NCBI GenBank assembly: GCA_050010535.1
Contig: JBEKKT010000005.1
Span: 1 to 59,075, forward strand
Length of the DNA: 59,075 bases
Reading direction: 5' to 3'
Source: JAJRAG01 sp050010535
GTDB lineage: Archaea > Thermoplasmatota > Thermoplasmata > Methanomassiliicoccales > JACIVX01
Shown: positions 7,717-17,600 of the stretch, piece after piece
Layout: each line of letters starts with the position of its first letter
Position numbering within the stretch: the stretch's first letter is position 1
Position numbers and translations under genes: made by a program
The notes under the pieces: model-generated
The model's input: only the letters and a program-made list of their open reading frames with translations
Told to the model about the DNA's origin: nothing
Databases searched by the model: none

Positions 7717-8487
7717 CCAATCGATGAAGTAATGGTCACAAGGAAAATCGTTGAGCGGTTCTCGAGGGAGTTGCTCGAGAACTTAGACGTTGATGTTGTG
7801 ATTGCGGGTGCAGGACCTTCCTGCTTGACGGCGGCGCGATACCTTGGGAAGGCCGGGAAAAAGGTGGTCATCTTCGAGAGGAAACTCAGTCCAGGAGGAG
7901 GGATGTGGGGAGGCGGGATGACCTTTCCGGTAATCGTCGTGCAGGAGGAGTCGAAGTCTATTCTTGAGGAAATAGGTGTGAATCTCATGGACGAGGGGAC
8001 GGGATACTACACCGCAGACTCCGTCGAAGCCTCGGCGAAGCTCATCGCCTCTGCTATCGACGCAGGTGCAAGGTTGTATAATGCCGTCACGGTGGAGGAC
8101 GTAATGATGCGCGATTCGAGGGTGACAGGCGTGGTCATAAACTGGAGTGCTGTCGACGTCGCGGGTCTGCATGTCGACCCCGTCACCGTCAGGTCGAAGT
8201 GCGTCATCGATGCGACCGGTCATGCGGCCGAGGTCTGCAGGGTTGTGCAGGCAAAGGCCGGGAAGCTCAGGACCCCGTCCGGCAGAATAGAGGGTGAAAG
8301 GAGCATGTGGGCCGAGGTCGGGGAGAAGATGACGGTCAAGAACACCGTCGAGATATTCCCGAATCTCTACGTCACCGGCATGGCGTGCAATGCTGTCCTG
8401 GGGGCCCCGAGGATGGGGCCGATCTTCGGAGGCATGCTGCTTTCCGGGAAAAGAGTCGCGGAGCTGATACTGAAAAGGAAGAAGTAA
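7717..8487 (+). CDS. thi4: Thiamine thiazole synthase / ribose-1,5-bisphosphate isomerase family Thi4
   Basis: The protein has an N-terminal dinucleotide-binding motif VVIAGAGPSCLTAA and GGGMWGGGM, followed by the Thi4 core and the C-terminal GMACNAVLGAPRMGPIFGGML. Thi4 builds the thiazole of thiamine from NAD and glycine. Eukaryotic Thi4 gives up its own cysteine sulfur; here the equivalent position is histidine (AGLHVDPV), the sulfide-using, multi-turnover archaeal type. The frame opens at ATG 7672, but GTG 7717 (VPIDEVMVTRKIVERF) aligns best with archaeal Thi4 starts and has GAGG about seven bases ahead. Length is then 256 residues. It converges with the Lhr helicase gene, two stops one base apart. 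Confidence 0.88.
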   Translation, partial: PIDEVMVTRKIVERFSRELLENLDVDVVIAGAGPSCLTAARYLGKAGKKVVIFERKLSPGGGMWGGGMTFPVIVVQEESKSILEEIGVNLMDEGTGYYTADSVEASAKLIASAIDAGARLYNAVTVEDVMMRDSRVTGVVINWSAVDVAGLHVDPVTVRSKCVIDATGHAAEVCRVVQAKAGKLRTPSGRIEGERSMWAEVGEKMTVKNTVEIFPNLYVTGMACNAVLGAPRMGPIFGGMLLSGKRVAELILKRKK

Positions 8488-8488
8488 G

Positions 8489-11400
8489 TCAGGTCTCGCC
8501 GGGGTGCGTCTTCTCGTAGAACTCTTGGACCTCCCAATCCGGGACGGTTTGCCCCCCGATCTCCCTCAAGGTCAGGCCCATCGCCCTCAGGTAATGGTTC
8601 AGCACGGTCCTGGCCTCTCGATCGCCTACGAACTTGCTTATGTACATATCCTTGCCCCTAGACCTGCCCTTGAACGCGCCGATCATTTGCCGCCCTCTGA
8701 ATATCACGGAGCTGTAGCCGAACTTCGCTCTTATCAACGGCAGGAGATAGGATTGCAGGTTGTCGTCCACGGTAACCACGAACCCGTCCTCGAAGTCACC
8801 ACCGATCCCGTCCAAATCCTCCCTGAGCAGCCAGCGGAGCGTCTCGTCCCCCTCGAGGAAGTAGCCTTTTATCAGCAATCCCTCCTTCTCGAGGCTCGCG
8901 AGAATCTCCCTCACCTCCTTCATCGGGATCCGGTACTTGATAAAGCGGACGATTTCCTCGGCCGCGAACGTGCCGTAGTTGCGGAAGAGCAATCTGAACA
9001 ATTCGGTCCGAGCCTCTCTCGTGCTTATTCCAGAATCTGGGACGAGACGAACGTTCCTCGCGCGGTCGAAATACACCGCCGACCCCATGTACAGCTGCCG
9101 AAGCGCCTCGCGGGTCCTGCCGTGCCCGACGAGCGATAGGGCATACAGCTCCTCCCTCGACACGTGTCTTCTGTCTTCGAGTATCCTCATCAACGATCTC
9201 ATATCCTCACTCATCTGCACGCTCTTGGCCTTGCGGTATAGGCTGGCATGCTCGATCGTCGTGTAAGTCAGGAACTCCGGAATAGCCTGCACCCTGACCA
9301 ACATCCCCTGCTCGAACAGCTTCTTCAAAGGCACCTTGACCTTGCAGCGGAGATAGGCGGCAGAATCGGACCGGAAACCGCCGGTCTGCTTTATACCCTC
9401 CAGCACGTTCTCGAACTTCCTTCCCTCCGGAATGCTCTGCAGCCAGAACACATAGCTAAGAATGTCCTCCTGTGAGAACGTTCTAGGGACGAACTCACCC
9501 TTTATGAACGCAGCGCCGATGCGATGAAATCCCGAGTGGGTCAGAACTTCGGCGAGACCGTCTTCGATTTCCTCAACGCTCTTCCCGAGCACCTCCTTGA
9601 CCCTGACGATATCGTACCCCAGCATTCTATGAAAGTCCATCATATTGTCTAGTGCCGCCAGGGCGTCGGGCAGAAGAGAGGGGTCCTCGAGGTCGAGGGC
9701 CCGCACCTCTACGCACCCGCTCATGTTCCATTTCTCGGCCGCACCGACAAGAACGCCATCCGACATGATAGGGTAGACCAGCCGGTCTCCGTATCTCGAT
9801 ACGATTTCGAGCCGCAGAGGTTGCACGTCAGGATCGAACAAGGAGAGTACTCGCATCTTCCTTTCAGATCCTTGCGGAGACCGAAGATCGTCGATCTCGT
9901 TCGCCATCAAATACATCTCCCCCTGGCCTTCCCCAACCGATATCGTCGTCACATCCAACAGTTGGATTCTCCCCCGAACCTCTTCGGGAGAGAAACCCGT
10001 GTGAGATGTCACAGCGAATATCGGGACCGGACCGTGGGCCCTGATAAACCTGCGAACTATCTCCTGCCTTGAATCTCCTTCGTACGCCGGTGTGTCGTAT
10101 GCCTCGTAGAAGTTTTCCCGCGACCACTCCTCCCTGTGCTCGAACTTCCTGACGACATACATGTTGCGATCGAGCCAGTCCAGGCTCGACTTCAGCTGCT
10201 CCTTGGGAATGCCAATCATCTTGCGTAGCTGGAACAATCCGAGTGCGTCATTCTGTCGGATGATATCTAGGATCCTCTTCTCCGAGCCGACCGGAGCGGC
10301 CGTCTGATACGCAGACACGTACATCGCGGCATCCTCCGCAAGGACATAGCGGACGCGCCCCCTCAGGAACCTTCCGAGGAGCACCTTTCCGCTCCTCCTG
10401 AGCTTCTCCCATTCCTCTATCCGGAAGTCTCGGACCCGATAGAAGAGGTCGAGCGGATCGCCGACGGACCCGAGGAACCTGATACAATCCTCGATGGAGG
10501 CGAACGGGCCTCGGGTCTTCGACCTCCGATAGACATCCACAGTCCGAAGGTCATAGGCCTCGAAATTCTGGCTCTTGAGCCTAAGGTGATCCTTTCTCAA
10601 CATGTATTGCTTGTGCTCGGAGACGAGGAACATGCCTTCGGCCAGCATCCCCTCCTTCACGAGGGCGGCGATCGAGCCCGCCACTTCGGCATCAGGCAGG
10701 CCGAGCGCGAACGAGATCTCGTCTGCAGTGGACGGTGCGAATCCTTCAAGATATTTGCATATCGCTTTCTCGAGGGACGCCTGCCGTTCTTTAGCATCAA
10801 TCGCCCTTTGCCTGAAGTACCACCGACCCTTACGGTGTGCCACTCTCCCGACGAGGAACGTGGACTCGAGACTGCGGAGGGATCTCACAACTCTCTTCGT
10901 GCTCACTCCCAGAGCATCCACGAGTTCCTGCGAGGACCTTTCCCTGTCGAGCAGATTTAGGACCTTCTTGTCCGTGTCTTCCAGCGTCCGTTCCCTCAGG
11001 AAGAGTGTCGTATACGTCGAGAGATCCTCCGAAGCGACGAAGAAGAAGTCGCCAAGAAAGACCGATGCAATCCTGCCCTCGGCTAGGAGCTCCTCCGCCC
11101 AACCATCCAGGATGCGCTTATCCTTCGAAGAGTAAGGATAGAGGCCCCTGGCCCCCTCCTTGAATATGCGCATCGGCCCGATCATCTTGAGAACCCTGAT
11201 GACATCCTCCTTCCCCTCGATCCTGCCAATCTTCTTCCTAAAGTAGGCTGCGACCTTCTGCTCCTCAAATTCGAACTCCGAGAGATCGCTCGCCATGACC
11301 TTCGAGAGTATCTTCCTGTGAAGCTCCCTCAGCAGGGAGCTGCGGTCCTCCATGAGAACGATGTCGGATATTCCAGCGAGGACAACGTTGTGCGCGAATG

Positions 11401-13855
11401 GGGAAGGGATCGAAGAGAAATCGACTAACTCCACGGCCATCTCACCGCGCTCTATCATCTTGAGTACGAGCGTGGCGTTTTGCAGGTCCATGACCTCTTC
11501 TAGGATCTCACGATAGGTCTCCTCGACAACTGGCACTCGCTCAACGCTCCTCAGAGTGTCGAGAAGGTAGCTCGAGCGGATCTGCTGCCTGTTGACTGAA
11601 ACCTCTCTCCCCTTGTAATTGCGTAGTATCATGAAGCTCCTGGCGGCGGTGTGACGGAAGCGCTGCTTAAATATCTCGGAATCTTTGAGCGCCCTCCTGA
11701 GCAGGCCATCGAGGTCCGAGCTGGATACAAGCTTGTCCAGACCGCTGAGCTCGACGCTCTTGGGGACGCTTATCATAAAGGCGTCGTCGGTGACCGTAAC
11801 ACTTACGTTAGATCCGAGCTGCTGCGTCAGTTGGAAAGCGTACGCTCTGGATAGGGCATCATTGACCCTCCTCCCGAACGGGAAGTGGAATATGACATTG
11901 TGATTGCCGGTGAGATCGACGTATCCTTCGATGACGAGGTTCTTGTCCGTCGGGATCACACCGCACGTCGAGTGCTGCTCCTCGAAGTAGCTGAGTATCG
12001 ACCTCGCAGAGCCATCGTCGATGTCGAGGTCGTCGCATAGCCACTCCAGCGTCTTCTTCTCGTTCCCCTTCAGCCTCGTGGCCATCTCCCCTCTGAACCT
12101 AGCGACCTCCATGGAAAGGTCGAAGCTCCGAGGGAGCATTTCTCCGGTCCAGGAAGGAACGGTCGGCTTCTTGCCGGATGCTGTTCTAACGTAAACGCTC
12201 ATCCCGCGAGACCGAACGAACTCATAGGTCCTGCCTCCGAGAACGAAAATATCCCGAGCAGAAAGCCTCTCCACGAACTTCTCCGAGAGGTCCCCGATCA
12301 TCGCCCCTCTCTCGGCATAGACCCTGTAGTGTGACTCCTCCGGTATCGTCCCGAGGTTAAGGAAGTATATCATCCTGGCCCCGCGCTTCCTGCCGAAGGT
12401 TCCCTCCTCCTCGTCATACCATATCTTCGAATATACGCCCTCAAAGGCGTCTTTGCTGCCGAGGTATCTCAAGACGTCCAGATACAGCTCCTTAGGCAGG
12501 TTTCTGTAACAGTAAGACCTACGGACCAATCGATATGCATCATCGGCTTTCCAGCGGCTCTCAATTGACATCCCGACGATGCTCTGGGCGAGAACATCAA
12601 GACAATTCTGAGGTATGCTCACCTTGTCGATCTTGTTCTGGTGCGCCGCCCTGCAGAGAACGGCGCACTCTACCAGATCGTCGTTGTCAAAGACTATCAT
12701 CCGACCTTTGGAGGTCTGCATGTAACCGTGACCGCTTCTGCCTATGCGTTGCAGGCCCTTCGCGACGGACTTCGGCGAACCGATTTGGCACACAAGATCG
12801 ATGGAGCCTATGTCTATTCCCAGCTCAAGCGAGGTGGAGGACACCACGCACCTCAGTTCGCTCCTCTTCAATCTCTCCTCCACATCCAGTCTGGTCTCCT
12901 TGCTAAGACTCCCGTGATGCGCCTCAATACCCTCCAGTCCGCGCTCCTTCAGCTTGTAGACGACGCTTTCCGTTCCACTTCGTGTGTTCGTGAAAACCAA
13001 GGTCGTGGTATGTCTTCTAATCATGTCCGCGAGCATGTCGTACATCTTCGAGTTCACGATTTCGTAAGGTAGAGCGGTCATATCCTCGGTTGGGCAGAGG
13101 ACCTCCAGGTCGAGGTTCTTCGGCGATCTGACCTCGATTATTCCCACTCCTCTAGGTCTCTCGTCCTCGAAGCCGACGAGGAAGGCAGCGATCTCCTCGA
13201 TCGGGGCCAATGTGGCTGACAAACCGATCCGCACGAAGCGGTGCGCGCAGTACTCCTGCAATCGCTCCAAGGTCAGGGAGAGAAAGACGCCGCGCTTCGA
13301 GTCGCAGATCTCATGCACCTCGTCGACGATCACCCATTCAACCTTAGTGAACTTCTCCTTGAACTTCGGCGCGGCGAGGACAAGAGCTAGGGACTCGGGG
13401 GTCGTGATGAATATGTGAGGAGGTTTCCTCAGCATCTTCTGCCTTTCCGCCTGGGAAGTGTCGCCGGACCTGACACCGACCCGTATTTCCGGGAAAGGTA
13501 TCCCCTTCTTCTCTGCGAGCGACTTCATATCGCTCAGCGGCTCTTTCAGGTTCCTGTTTATGTCGTTCGCCAAGGCCTTCAATGGCGATACGTAGACGGC
13601 GTACACCCTGTCCTCAAGCTTCCCGTCCTTCGCGTACCTAAGCAGTTCATCTATTATGGAGAGGAAAGCGGTCAGCGTCTTGCCCGATCCGGTCGGGGAG
13701 GATACGAGAACGTTCTCCTTCTTGTGGATTAGGGGTATTGCAAACGACTGTGGCTCGGTGAGCTCGGCGAACTTATCGTTGAACCACTCGGCGACAAGCG
13801 GCTCCATCAGAGACATGACCTCTTCCTTGCCATGCGCTTCCGTTACTCGTTCCAT
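8489..13855 (-). CDS. lhr: Giant Lhr-type superfamily 2 helicase
   Basis: A 1788-residue protein, about twice the Lhr core. Helicase motifs sit in the first 380 residues: Walker A SPTGSGKT (53-60), DEVH at 178-181, SAT at 213-215, SSTSLELGIDIG (339-350) and the arginine motif QRIGRSGH (369-376). The Lhr winged-helix and core region follows to about residue 850. The remaining about 900 residues contain repeated winged-helix-like segments ending in an AlkZ/Lhr-CTD-like region. Lhr proteins translocate 3'-5' on single-stranded DNA and unwind DNA or RNA:DNA forks in repair; bacterial full-length forms have a similar long C-terminal part. The ATG at 13855 has GGAG upstream. The gene stands alone, with a divergent surface protein beyond its start. 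Confidence 0.88.
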   Translation of the reverse strand: MERVTEAHGKEEVMSLMEPLVAEWFNDKFAELTEPQSFAIPLIHKKENVLVSSPTGSGKTLTAFLSIIDELLRYAKDGKLEDRVYAVYVSPLKALANDINRNLKEPLSDMKSLAEKKGIPFPEIRVGVRSGDTSQAERQKMLRKPPHIFITTPESLALVLAAPKFKEKFTKVEWVIVDEVHEICDSKRGVFLSLTLERLQEYCAHRFVRIGLSATLAPIEEIAAFLVGFEDERPRGVGIIEVRSPKNLDLEVLCPTEDMTALPYEIVNSKMYDMLADMIRRHTTTLVFTNTRSGTESVVYKLKERGLEGIEAHHGSLSKETRLDVEERLKRSELRCVVSSTSLELGIDIGSIDLVCQIGSPKSVAKGLQRIGRSGHGYMQTSKGRMIVFDNDDLVECAVLCRAAHQNKIDKVSIPQNCLDVLAQSIVGMSIESRWKADDAYRLVRRSYCYRNLPKELYLDVLRYLGSKDAFEGVYSKIWYDEEEGTFGRKRGARMIYFLNLGTIPEESHYRVYAERGAMIGDLSEKFVERLSARDIFVLGGRTYEFVRSRGMSVYVRTASGKKPTVPSWTGEMLPRSFDLSMEVARFRGEMATRLKGNEKKTLEWLCDDLDIDDGSARSILSYFEEQHSTCGVIPTDKNLVIEGYVDLTGNHNVIFHFPFGRRVNDALSRAYAFQLTQQLGSNVSVTVTDDAFMISVPKSVELSGLDKLVSSSDLDGLLRRALKDSEIFKQRFRHTAARSFMILRNYKGREVSVNRQQIRSSYLLDTLRSVERVPVVEETYREILEEVMDLQNATLVLKMIERGEMAVELVDFSSIPSPFAHNVVLAGISDIVLMEDRSSLLRELHRKILSKVMASDLSEFEFEEQKVAAYFRKKIGRIEGKEDVIRVLKMIGPMRIFKEGARGLYPYSSKDKRILDGWAEELLAEGRIASVFLGDFFFVASEDLSTYTTLFLRERTLEDTDKKVLNLLDRERSSQELVDALGVSTKRVVRSLRSLESTFLVGRVAHRKGRWYFRQRAIDAKERQASLEKAICKYLEGFAPSTADEISFALGLPDAEVAGSIAALVKEGMLAEGMFLVSEHKQYMLRKDHLRLKSQNFEAYDLRTVDVYRRSKTRGPFASIEDCIRFLGSVGDPLDLFYRVRDFRIEEWEKLRRSGKVLLGRFLRGRVRYVLAEDAAMYVSAYQTAAPVGSEKRILDIIRQNDALGLFQLRKMIGIPKEQLKSSLDWLDRNMYVVRKFEHREEWSRENFYEAYDTPAYEGDSRQEIVRRFIRAHGPVPIFAVTSHTGFSPEEVRGRIQLLDVTTISVGEGQGEMYLMANEIDDLRSPQGSERKMRVLSLFDPDVQPLRLEIVSRYGDRLVYPIMSDGVLVGAAEKWNMSGCVEVRALDLEDPSLLPDALAALDNMMDFHRMLGYDIVRVKEVLGKSVEEIEDGLAEVLTHSGFHRIGAAFIKGEFVPRTFSQEDILSYVFWLQSIPEGRKFENVLEGIKQTGGFRSDSAAYLRCKVKVPLKKLFEQGMLVRVQAIPEFLTYTTIEHASLYRKAKSVQMSEDMRSLMRILEDRRHVSREELYALSLVGHGRTREALRQLYMGSAVYFDRARNVRLVPDSGISTREARTELFRLLFRNYGTFAAEEIVRFIKYRIPMKEVREILASLEKEGLLIKGYFLEGDETLRWLLREDLDGIGGDFEDGFVVTVDDNLQSYLLPLIRAKFGYSSVIFRGRQMIGAFKGRSRGKDMYISKFVGDREARTVLNHYLRAMGLTLREIGGQTVPDWEVQEFYEKTHPGET

Positions 13856-13983
13856 CAGGCTTTCTCCGTTTTGAAATCAAGGTCCATTTGCCGTTCATCT
13901 ATTACTACTTTGCGAGCCCGACACAAGGTTGCTGGCCACTGCGCAAGTAATTTATCCTCACACCGCATAATCTGATTCCAAGC

Positions 13984-15036
13984 ATGAGGAAACTTGTACC
14001 ATTCGCCCTGGCAACTGTCATTTTCGTCTCGATTCTTTGCGTAGCTCACTCCGAGGTTATTGCCCAGACCCCTGGCGAGTGGTCGATATCTGGTAGCGTG
14101 ACGAACGAAACCGGAGCCCCCCTCCCCGACGTCAACGTCACCGCCGTCAACTCGACCTCGGCGGCCTCATACCATGCCATGGTCAATGTTTCGGGGGAGT
14201 ACAATATCTCTCTCCCTGTCGGGATATACAACATAACCGCTTCCTACACGAATTACACGGCGAACATAAGCTACAACCACTTCCGGATTGGCCCGGGGTC
14301 CTTGAGTGTCTTTGATTTCAGGATGATTGAGATTCTGGGGACACTGTCCGGCTATGTAACGAATGGCACAGTTCCGGTAAACGGGGCGAAGGTAGTGCTT
14401 TCCGGTGAACGCAATTACTCCGCAACATCCTTATCGCCACTGGGAGAGTACACAATCGACCGCATCGTGCCCGGGGCCTACGTCGCGCACGCTGAGAAAG
14501 ACGGGTACCAGACTGCGACCTACGACAAGGCCGTGGTTATCATACGAGGCAAGACTACAGAGCTGAACTTCACGCTATTGGAACAACCGACTACGCTCTT
14601 CGGGAAGGTCACGAGCGGCGGAAACGCTATCGGAGATGTCAAGGTGACGATCGCGTCCACCGAATACACCGCCTCGACCTCCACAGACGCGAACGGTAAC
14701 TACGCGCTGTCAAATGTGCCAGTTGGCGCATACACTCTGACGTTCCAGAAGGACGGATACGAGGAGAAGACGGTGCAGGTGTCGCTCAGTCCATTCGAGA
14801 ACAAGCCGTACGATTTGACCCTCGATAGAACGCCCGTGTCTTCGAATACGGGATTCATACTCGGCTTCGATCTCTCCCATTCACTAATGATAGTTGGGCT
14901 CTGCCTCGCGATCGCCATACTCTCGATCGCGACTTACATACGATACAGAGTGGGGAAGAATCCCGACCTCCTGGGGATCGAACGGGAAGAGGAAGGAGAG
15001 AAGCCAAAGGAAGAGACAGAAGAGAACAAGAAATGA
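13984..15036 (+). CDS. Membrane-anchored surface protein with three carboxypeptidase-regulatory-like repeats
   Basis: A 350-residue secreted protein. Residues 1-27 are a signal peptide. Three beta-sandwich repeats of the CarboxypepD_reg type follow, each with an SGSVT/LSGYVT/FGKVT start and a GEYNIS, GEYTID or GNYALS strand followed by VP-GAY. The first repeat is rich in N-glycosylation sequons (NET, NVT, NST, NIS). A transmembrane helix lies near residues 300-322, followed by RYRVGK and a Glu/Lys-rich cytoplasmic tail. Such repeats sit in cell-surface and adhesion proteins; the partner is unknown. A TATA-like TAATTTATC near 13948-13956 lies about 30 bases before the ATG. Confidence 0.75.
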   Translation: MRKLVPFALATVIFVSILCVAHSEVIAQTPGEWSISGSVTNETGAPLPDVNVTAVNSTSAASYHAMVNVSGEYNISLPVGIYNITASYTNYTANISYNHFRIGPGSLSVFDFRMIEILGTLSGYVTNGTVPVNGAKVVLSGERNYSATSLSPLGEYTIDRIVPGAYVAHAEKDGYQTATYDKAVVIIRGKTTELNFTLLEQPTTLFGKVTSGGNAIGDVKVTIASTEYTASTSTDANGNYALSNVPVGAYTLTFQKDGYEEKTVQVSLSPFENKPYDLTLDRTPVSSNTGFILGFDLSHSLMIVGLCLAIAILSIATYIRYRVGKNPDLLGIEREEEGEKPKEETEENKK

Positions 15037-15090
15037 ACGTCGGAATCTCGGCCCGCCGTCGGGCCCAAGTGAGCCTCGTGCACCGCCACG

Positions 15091-15684
15091 CTATTCGATT
15101 CCCAAGCGTCTCCTTATGAGAGGTAAATTCCTCTTCACCTCTTCATCCACCTTCTTGAAGAGGCTGTTGCCGTGGGCGTCGATGCCAACGATGAGCGGAC
15201 CGAGGCTATTCGCTTCCAATACCCAGAGGGCCTCGGGCATCCCAAAATCAAGCCACTCGACCCCAACGACCTGCTTCACGCCCCTCGCAGCCAAGACCGC
15301 GGCTCCTCCAGTTATAGCAAGATAGACACAGCCATACATCTTCATCGCATCAACAGTCGGCTGGGACATCCCTCCCTTTCCTATGATGGCACGAATTCCA
15401 AAGGTCTCGATAAACCTCGGCTCGAGGGAGTTCATCCGAGCGCTGGTCGTCGGGCCTGCGGCCAGAAGATTCCAGTGATCGTCTATCTTCTTCATAATCG
15501 GCCCGCAATGGTAGAGTGCCGCCCCTTTCAAATCAAACGGCATCTTCTCTCCCCTCTCGTGCATTTCCAAGGCCCTCAGATGCATCTCGTCCCTTCCAGT
15601 GTAGACCAAGCCGTCCATATGCACGACTTCCCCCGCCTTCAGAGATCTGACGACGTCTTCAGAGAGGGGCGTCTTCAATCTCAC
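15091..15684 (-). CDS. fumB: Class I fumarate hydratase, beta subunit
   Basis: This is the C-terminal (beta) part of the two-subunit iron-sulfur fumarase. It begins LKTPLSEDVVRSLKAGEVV and contains YHCGPIMKK and GPTTSARMNSLEP, all typical of the family. With the alpha subunit it interconverts fumarate and malate. The open frame extends back to 15759, but GTG 15684 is the likely start. It overlaps the alpha stop by four bases (GTGA), is preceded by AAGGAGG at about the right distance, and starts just before the conserved LKTPLSE. That gives 197 residues. The two genes form one operon with coupled translation. Confidence 0.9.
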   Translation of the reverse strand: MRLKTPLSEDVVRSLKAGEVVHMDGLVYTGRDEMHLRALEMHERGEKMPFDLKGAALYHCGPIMKKIDDHWNLLAAGPTTSARMNSLEPRFIETFGIRAIIGKGGMSQPTVDAMKMYGCVYLAITGGAAVLAARGVKQVVGVEWLDFGMPEALWVLEANSLGPLIVGIDAHGNSLFKKVDEEVKRNLPLIRRRLGIE

Positions 15685-16550
15685 CAGAACCCCTCCTTGG
15701 AATAGACGACCCTGCCATCCAGGAATATCCTGGCGGAGGCCCTCCTCGCGGACCAGCATTGAATGTTCACCGCGACCGGCAGACTCGCCGTGTGACAGTG
15801 TGCTAGGCCGACCCTGACGCCAAGGGACGTCGCCCTTCCGCCGAGACCCATCGGGCCTATCCCCGTCTCGTTAATAGCCTCGAGCACCTCTTCCTCGAAC
15901 GTTTGAAGTTCGGGATACGGATTCTTGACATTGAGCGGGCGAAGGAGCGCCCTCTTTGCCAACCCCATGGCAATATCGGAGGACCCACCTATCCCCACCC
16001 CGACAATCGTCGGGGGGCAGGGACGCCCTCCTGCGCTGACCACCGTGTCGAGAACGAACGATTTGACGCACCTCGTACCCTCAGCGGGAGTGAACATTCG
16101 CAAGGCGCTCATGTTCTCGGAGCCCGCGCCCTTGGGCATGACCGTGATGTCTATGAAACCAAACGGTCCGGGAGAGTAATGGATGTATGGCATCTCGATG
16201 CCGAGGTTGTTGCCTGCGTTCTTCCTCGTAAGAGGGTGCACCGCATTCGGCCGCAGAGGTATCTCCACCGTCCCCCTCGCCACTCCCCTCCTTATCGCAT
16301 CCTCGAGGTCGGCATCGCAATTGCCAGAGACGAAAAAGAGGGGAATTCCTGTATCCTGGCACATGGGGACAGATATTTCCTCGGCGCACCTAATGTTCTC
16401 CAGAATGGTACTGAGTTGTGTCCTGGCGATATCGTCCGTCTCCTGAGCCTCCGCCTTCTCAAGCGCGGAGACGACATCGGATGGAAGGGAGGTTACGGCG
16501 CTCCTCAGAATATCGACGACGACCTGCTCGACGAGCTCAGGAGAAATCAT
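15681..16550 (-). CDS. fumA: Class I fumarate hydratase, alpha subunit
   Basis: The N-terminal (alpha) subunit of a class I, oxygen-sensitive fumarase. Three cysteines that should hold the 4Fe-4S cluster are visible, in MCQDTG, GRPCPPTIVG and AHCHTAS. The TRKNAGNNLG and YIHYSPGP segments are also family hallmarks. Reaction: fumarate plus water to (S)-malate, in the citric acid cycle. ATG 16550 is taken as the start, one codon after a possible GTG. The upstream region is shared with the divergent ABC transporter gene and holds T/A-rich promoter elements near 16578 and 16607. Confidence 0.9.
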   Translation of the reverse strand: MISPELVEQVVVDILRSAVTSLPSDVVSALEKAEAQETDDIARTQLSTILENIRCAEEISVPMCQDTGIPLFFVSGNCDADLEDAIRRGVARGTVEIPLRPNAVHPLTRKNAGNNLGIEMPYIHYSPGPFGFIDITVMPKGAGSENMSALRMFTPAEGTRCVKSFVLDTVVSAGGRPCPPTIVGVGIGGSSDIAMGLAKRALLRPLNVKNPYPELQTFEEEVLEAINETGIGPMGLGGRATSLGVRVGLAHCHTASLPVAVNIQCWSARRASARIFLDGRVVYSKEGFW

Positions 16551-16664
16551 CACATCGATTGAATGAGACTGGATGAATAAAAAGATTACAGATGAGAACC
16601 AAAAGGTTAATATCTCGACTTTTGTTTAAGGCCCTCAGCAGGCCGTTCGACACCGAGTGATAAC

Positions 16665-17600
16665 ATGGACGATCCAATAGTCATCGAGAATCTGACAAAG
16701 AATTTCAACGGGCTTAGAGCAGTCGATTCTCTGAATCTTAAGGTCAAGAGGAAGTCGTTCGTCGGGTTCCTTGGCCCCAACGGGTCCGGCAAGACCACGA
16801 CGATAAAGATCCTCACGAATTTGCTCTCCCCAACCGATGGAAGAGCTTATCTTGAAGGAGTCGATGTGACGAAGGACCCCAAGAGGGCGTTGGCACAAAT
16901 TGGGGCCGTTGTGGAGACGCCAGAGTTCTATCCATACCTCACTCCAGGAGAGACCCTAGGCTATCTGGGCGAGTTGCGCGGAATATCAGATAGCGACCTA
17001 AAGCAACGTACAAAGGAAGTGCTGGAAACAGTCCACATGACCGAGTGGGTGGACAAGCGCATCGGCAAGTTCTCTAAAGGAATGAAGCAACGAATAGCAG
17101 TCGCGCAAGCGATTCTTCATGAACCCTCAATCCTCATCCTTGACGAGCCAACGTCTGGACTTGACCCAAGAGGCATGTTCGAGGTGCGCGAGATTCTCAT
17201 GGAGTTGAAGAAGCAAGACTACACCGTTTTCATGTCCTCCCACCTACTGAACGAAGTGCAGGAGGTCTGCGGCGAAGTCGCACTGATCAATAAAGGACAG
17301 CTAATCAGAAATGGGCCAGTTAGTGAGCTGACGGGAGCAGACAAGCTCAGGAGATTAGAGATCAAAACCATCCAACCTATATCTGAAGAATGGTTGGGCC
17401 GAATCTCAAAGCTTCATGATGTATCTGAACTCGAAATAATGGGCCCCAATATCTTCGTGCTTTCATTAGCAGGAGGCGATGACGCACAGGCGAACCTGTT
17501 GAGAGAACTATATGGGCTAAACCTAGATGTCGTCTCTTTTAAGGAATCCGGCATGGCATTGGAGAACCTGTACATGTCCCTCATCAAGGAATCAAGGTGA
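16665..17600 (+). CDS. ABC transporter ATP-binding protein
   Basis: A 311-residue ATPase of the drug/antibiotic-efflux-like family. Walker A is GPNGSGKTT, the Q-loop follows near VVETPEFYP, the signature is FSKGMKQR in place of LSGGQ, Walker B is ILILDEPTSGLD, and the switch histidine is in SSHLL. A C-terminal extension of about 90 residues after the ATPase domain is typical of this group. It pairs with the permease downstream, whose start overlaps its stop (GTGA). A TATA-like GTTAATATC lies at 16605-16613. The substrate cannot be inferred. Confidence 0.88.
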   Translation: MDDPIVIENLTKNFNGLRAVDSLNLKVKRKSFVGFLGPNGSGKTTTIKILTNLLSPTDGRAYLEGVDVTKDPKRALAQIGAVVETPEFYPYLTPGETLGYLGELRGISDSDLKQRTKEVLETVHMTEWVDKRIGKFSKGMKQRIAVAQAILHEPSILILDEPTSGLDPRGMFEVREILMELKKQDYTVFMSSHLLNEVQEVCGEVALINKGQLIRNGPVSELTGADKLRRLEIKTIQPISEEWLGRISKLHDVSELEIMGPNIFVLSLAGGDDAQANLLRELYGLNLDVVSFKESGMALENLYMSLIKESR

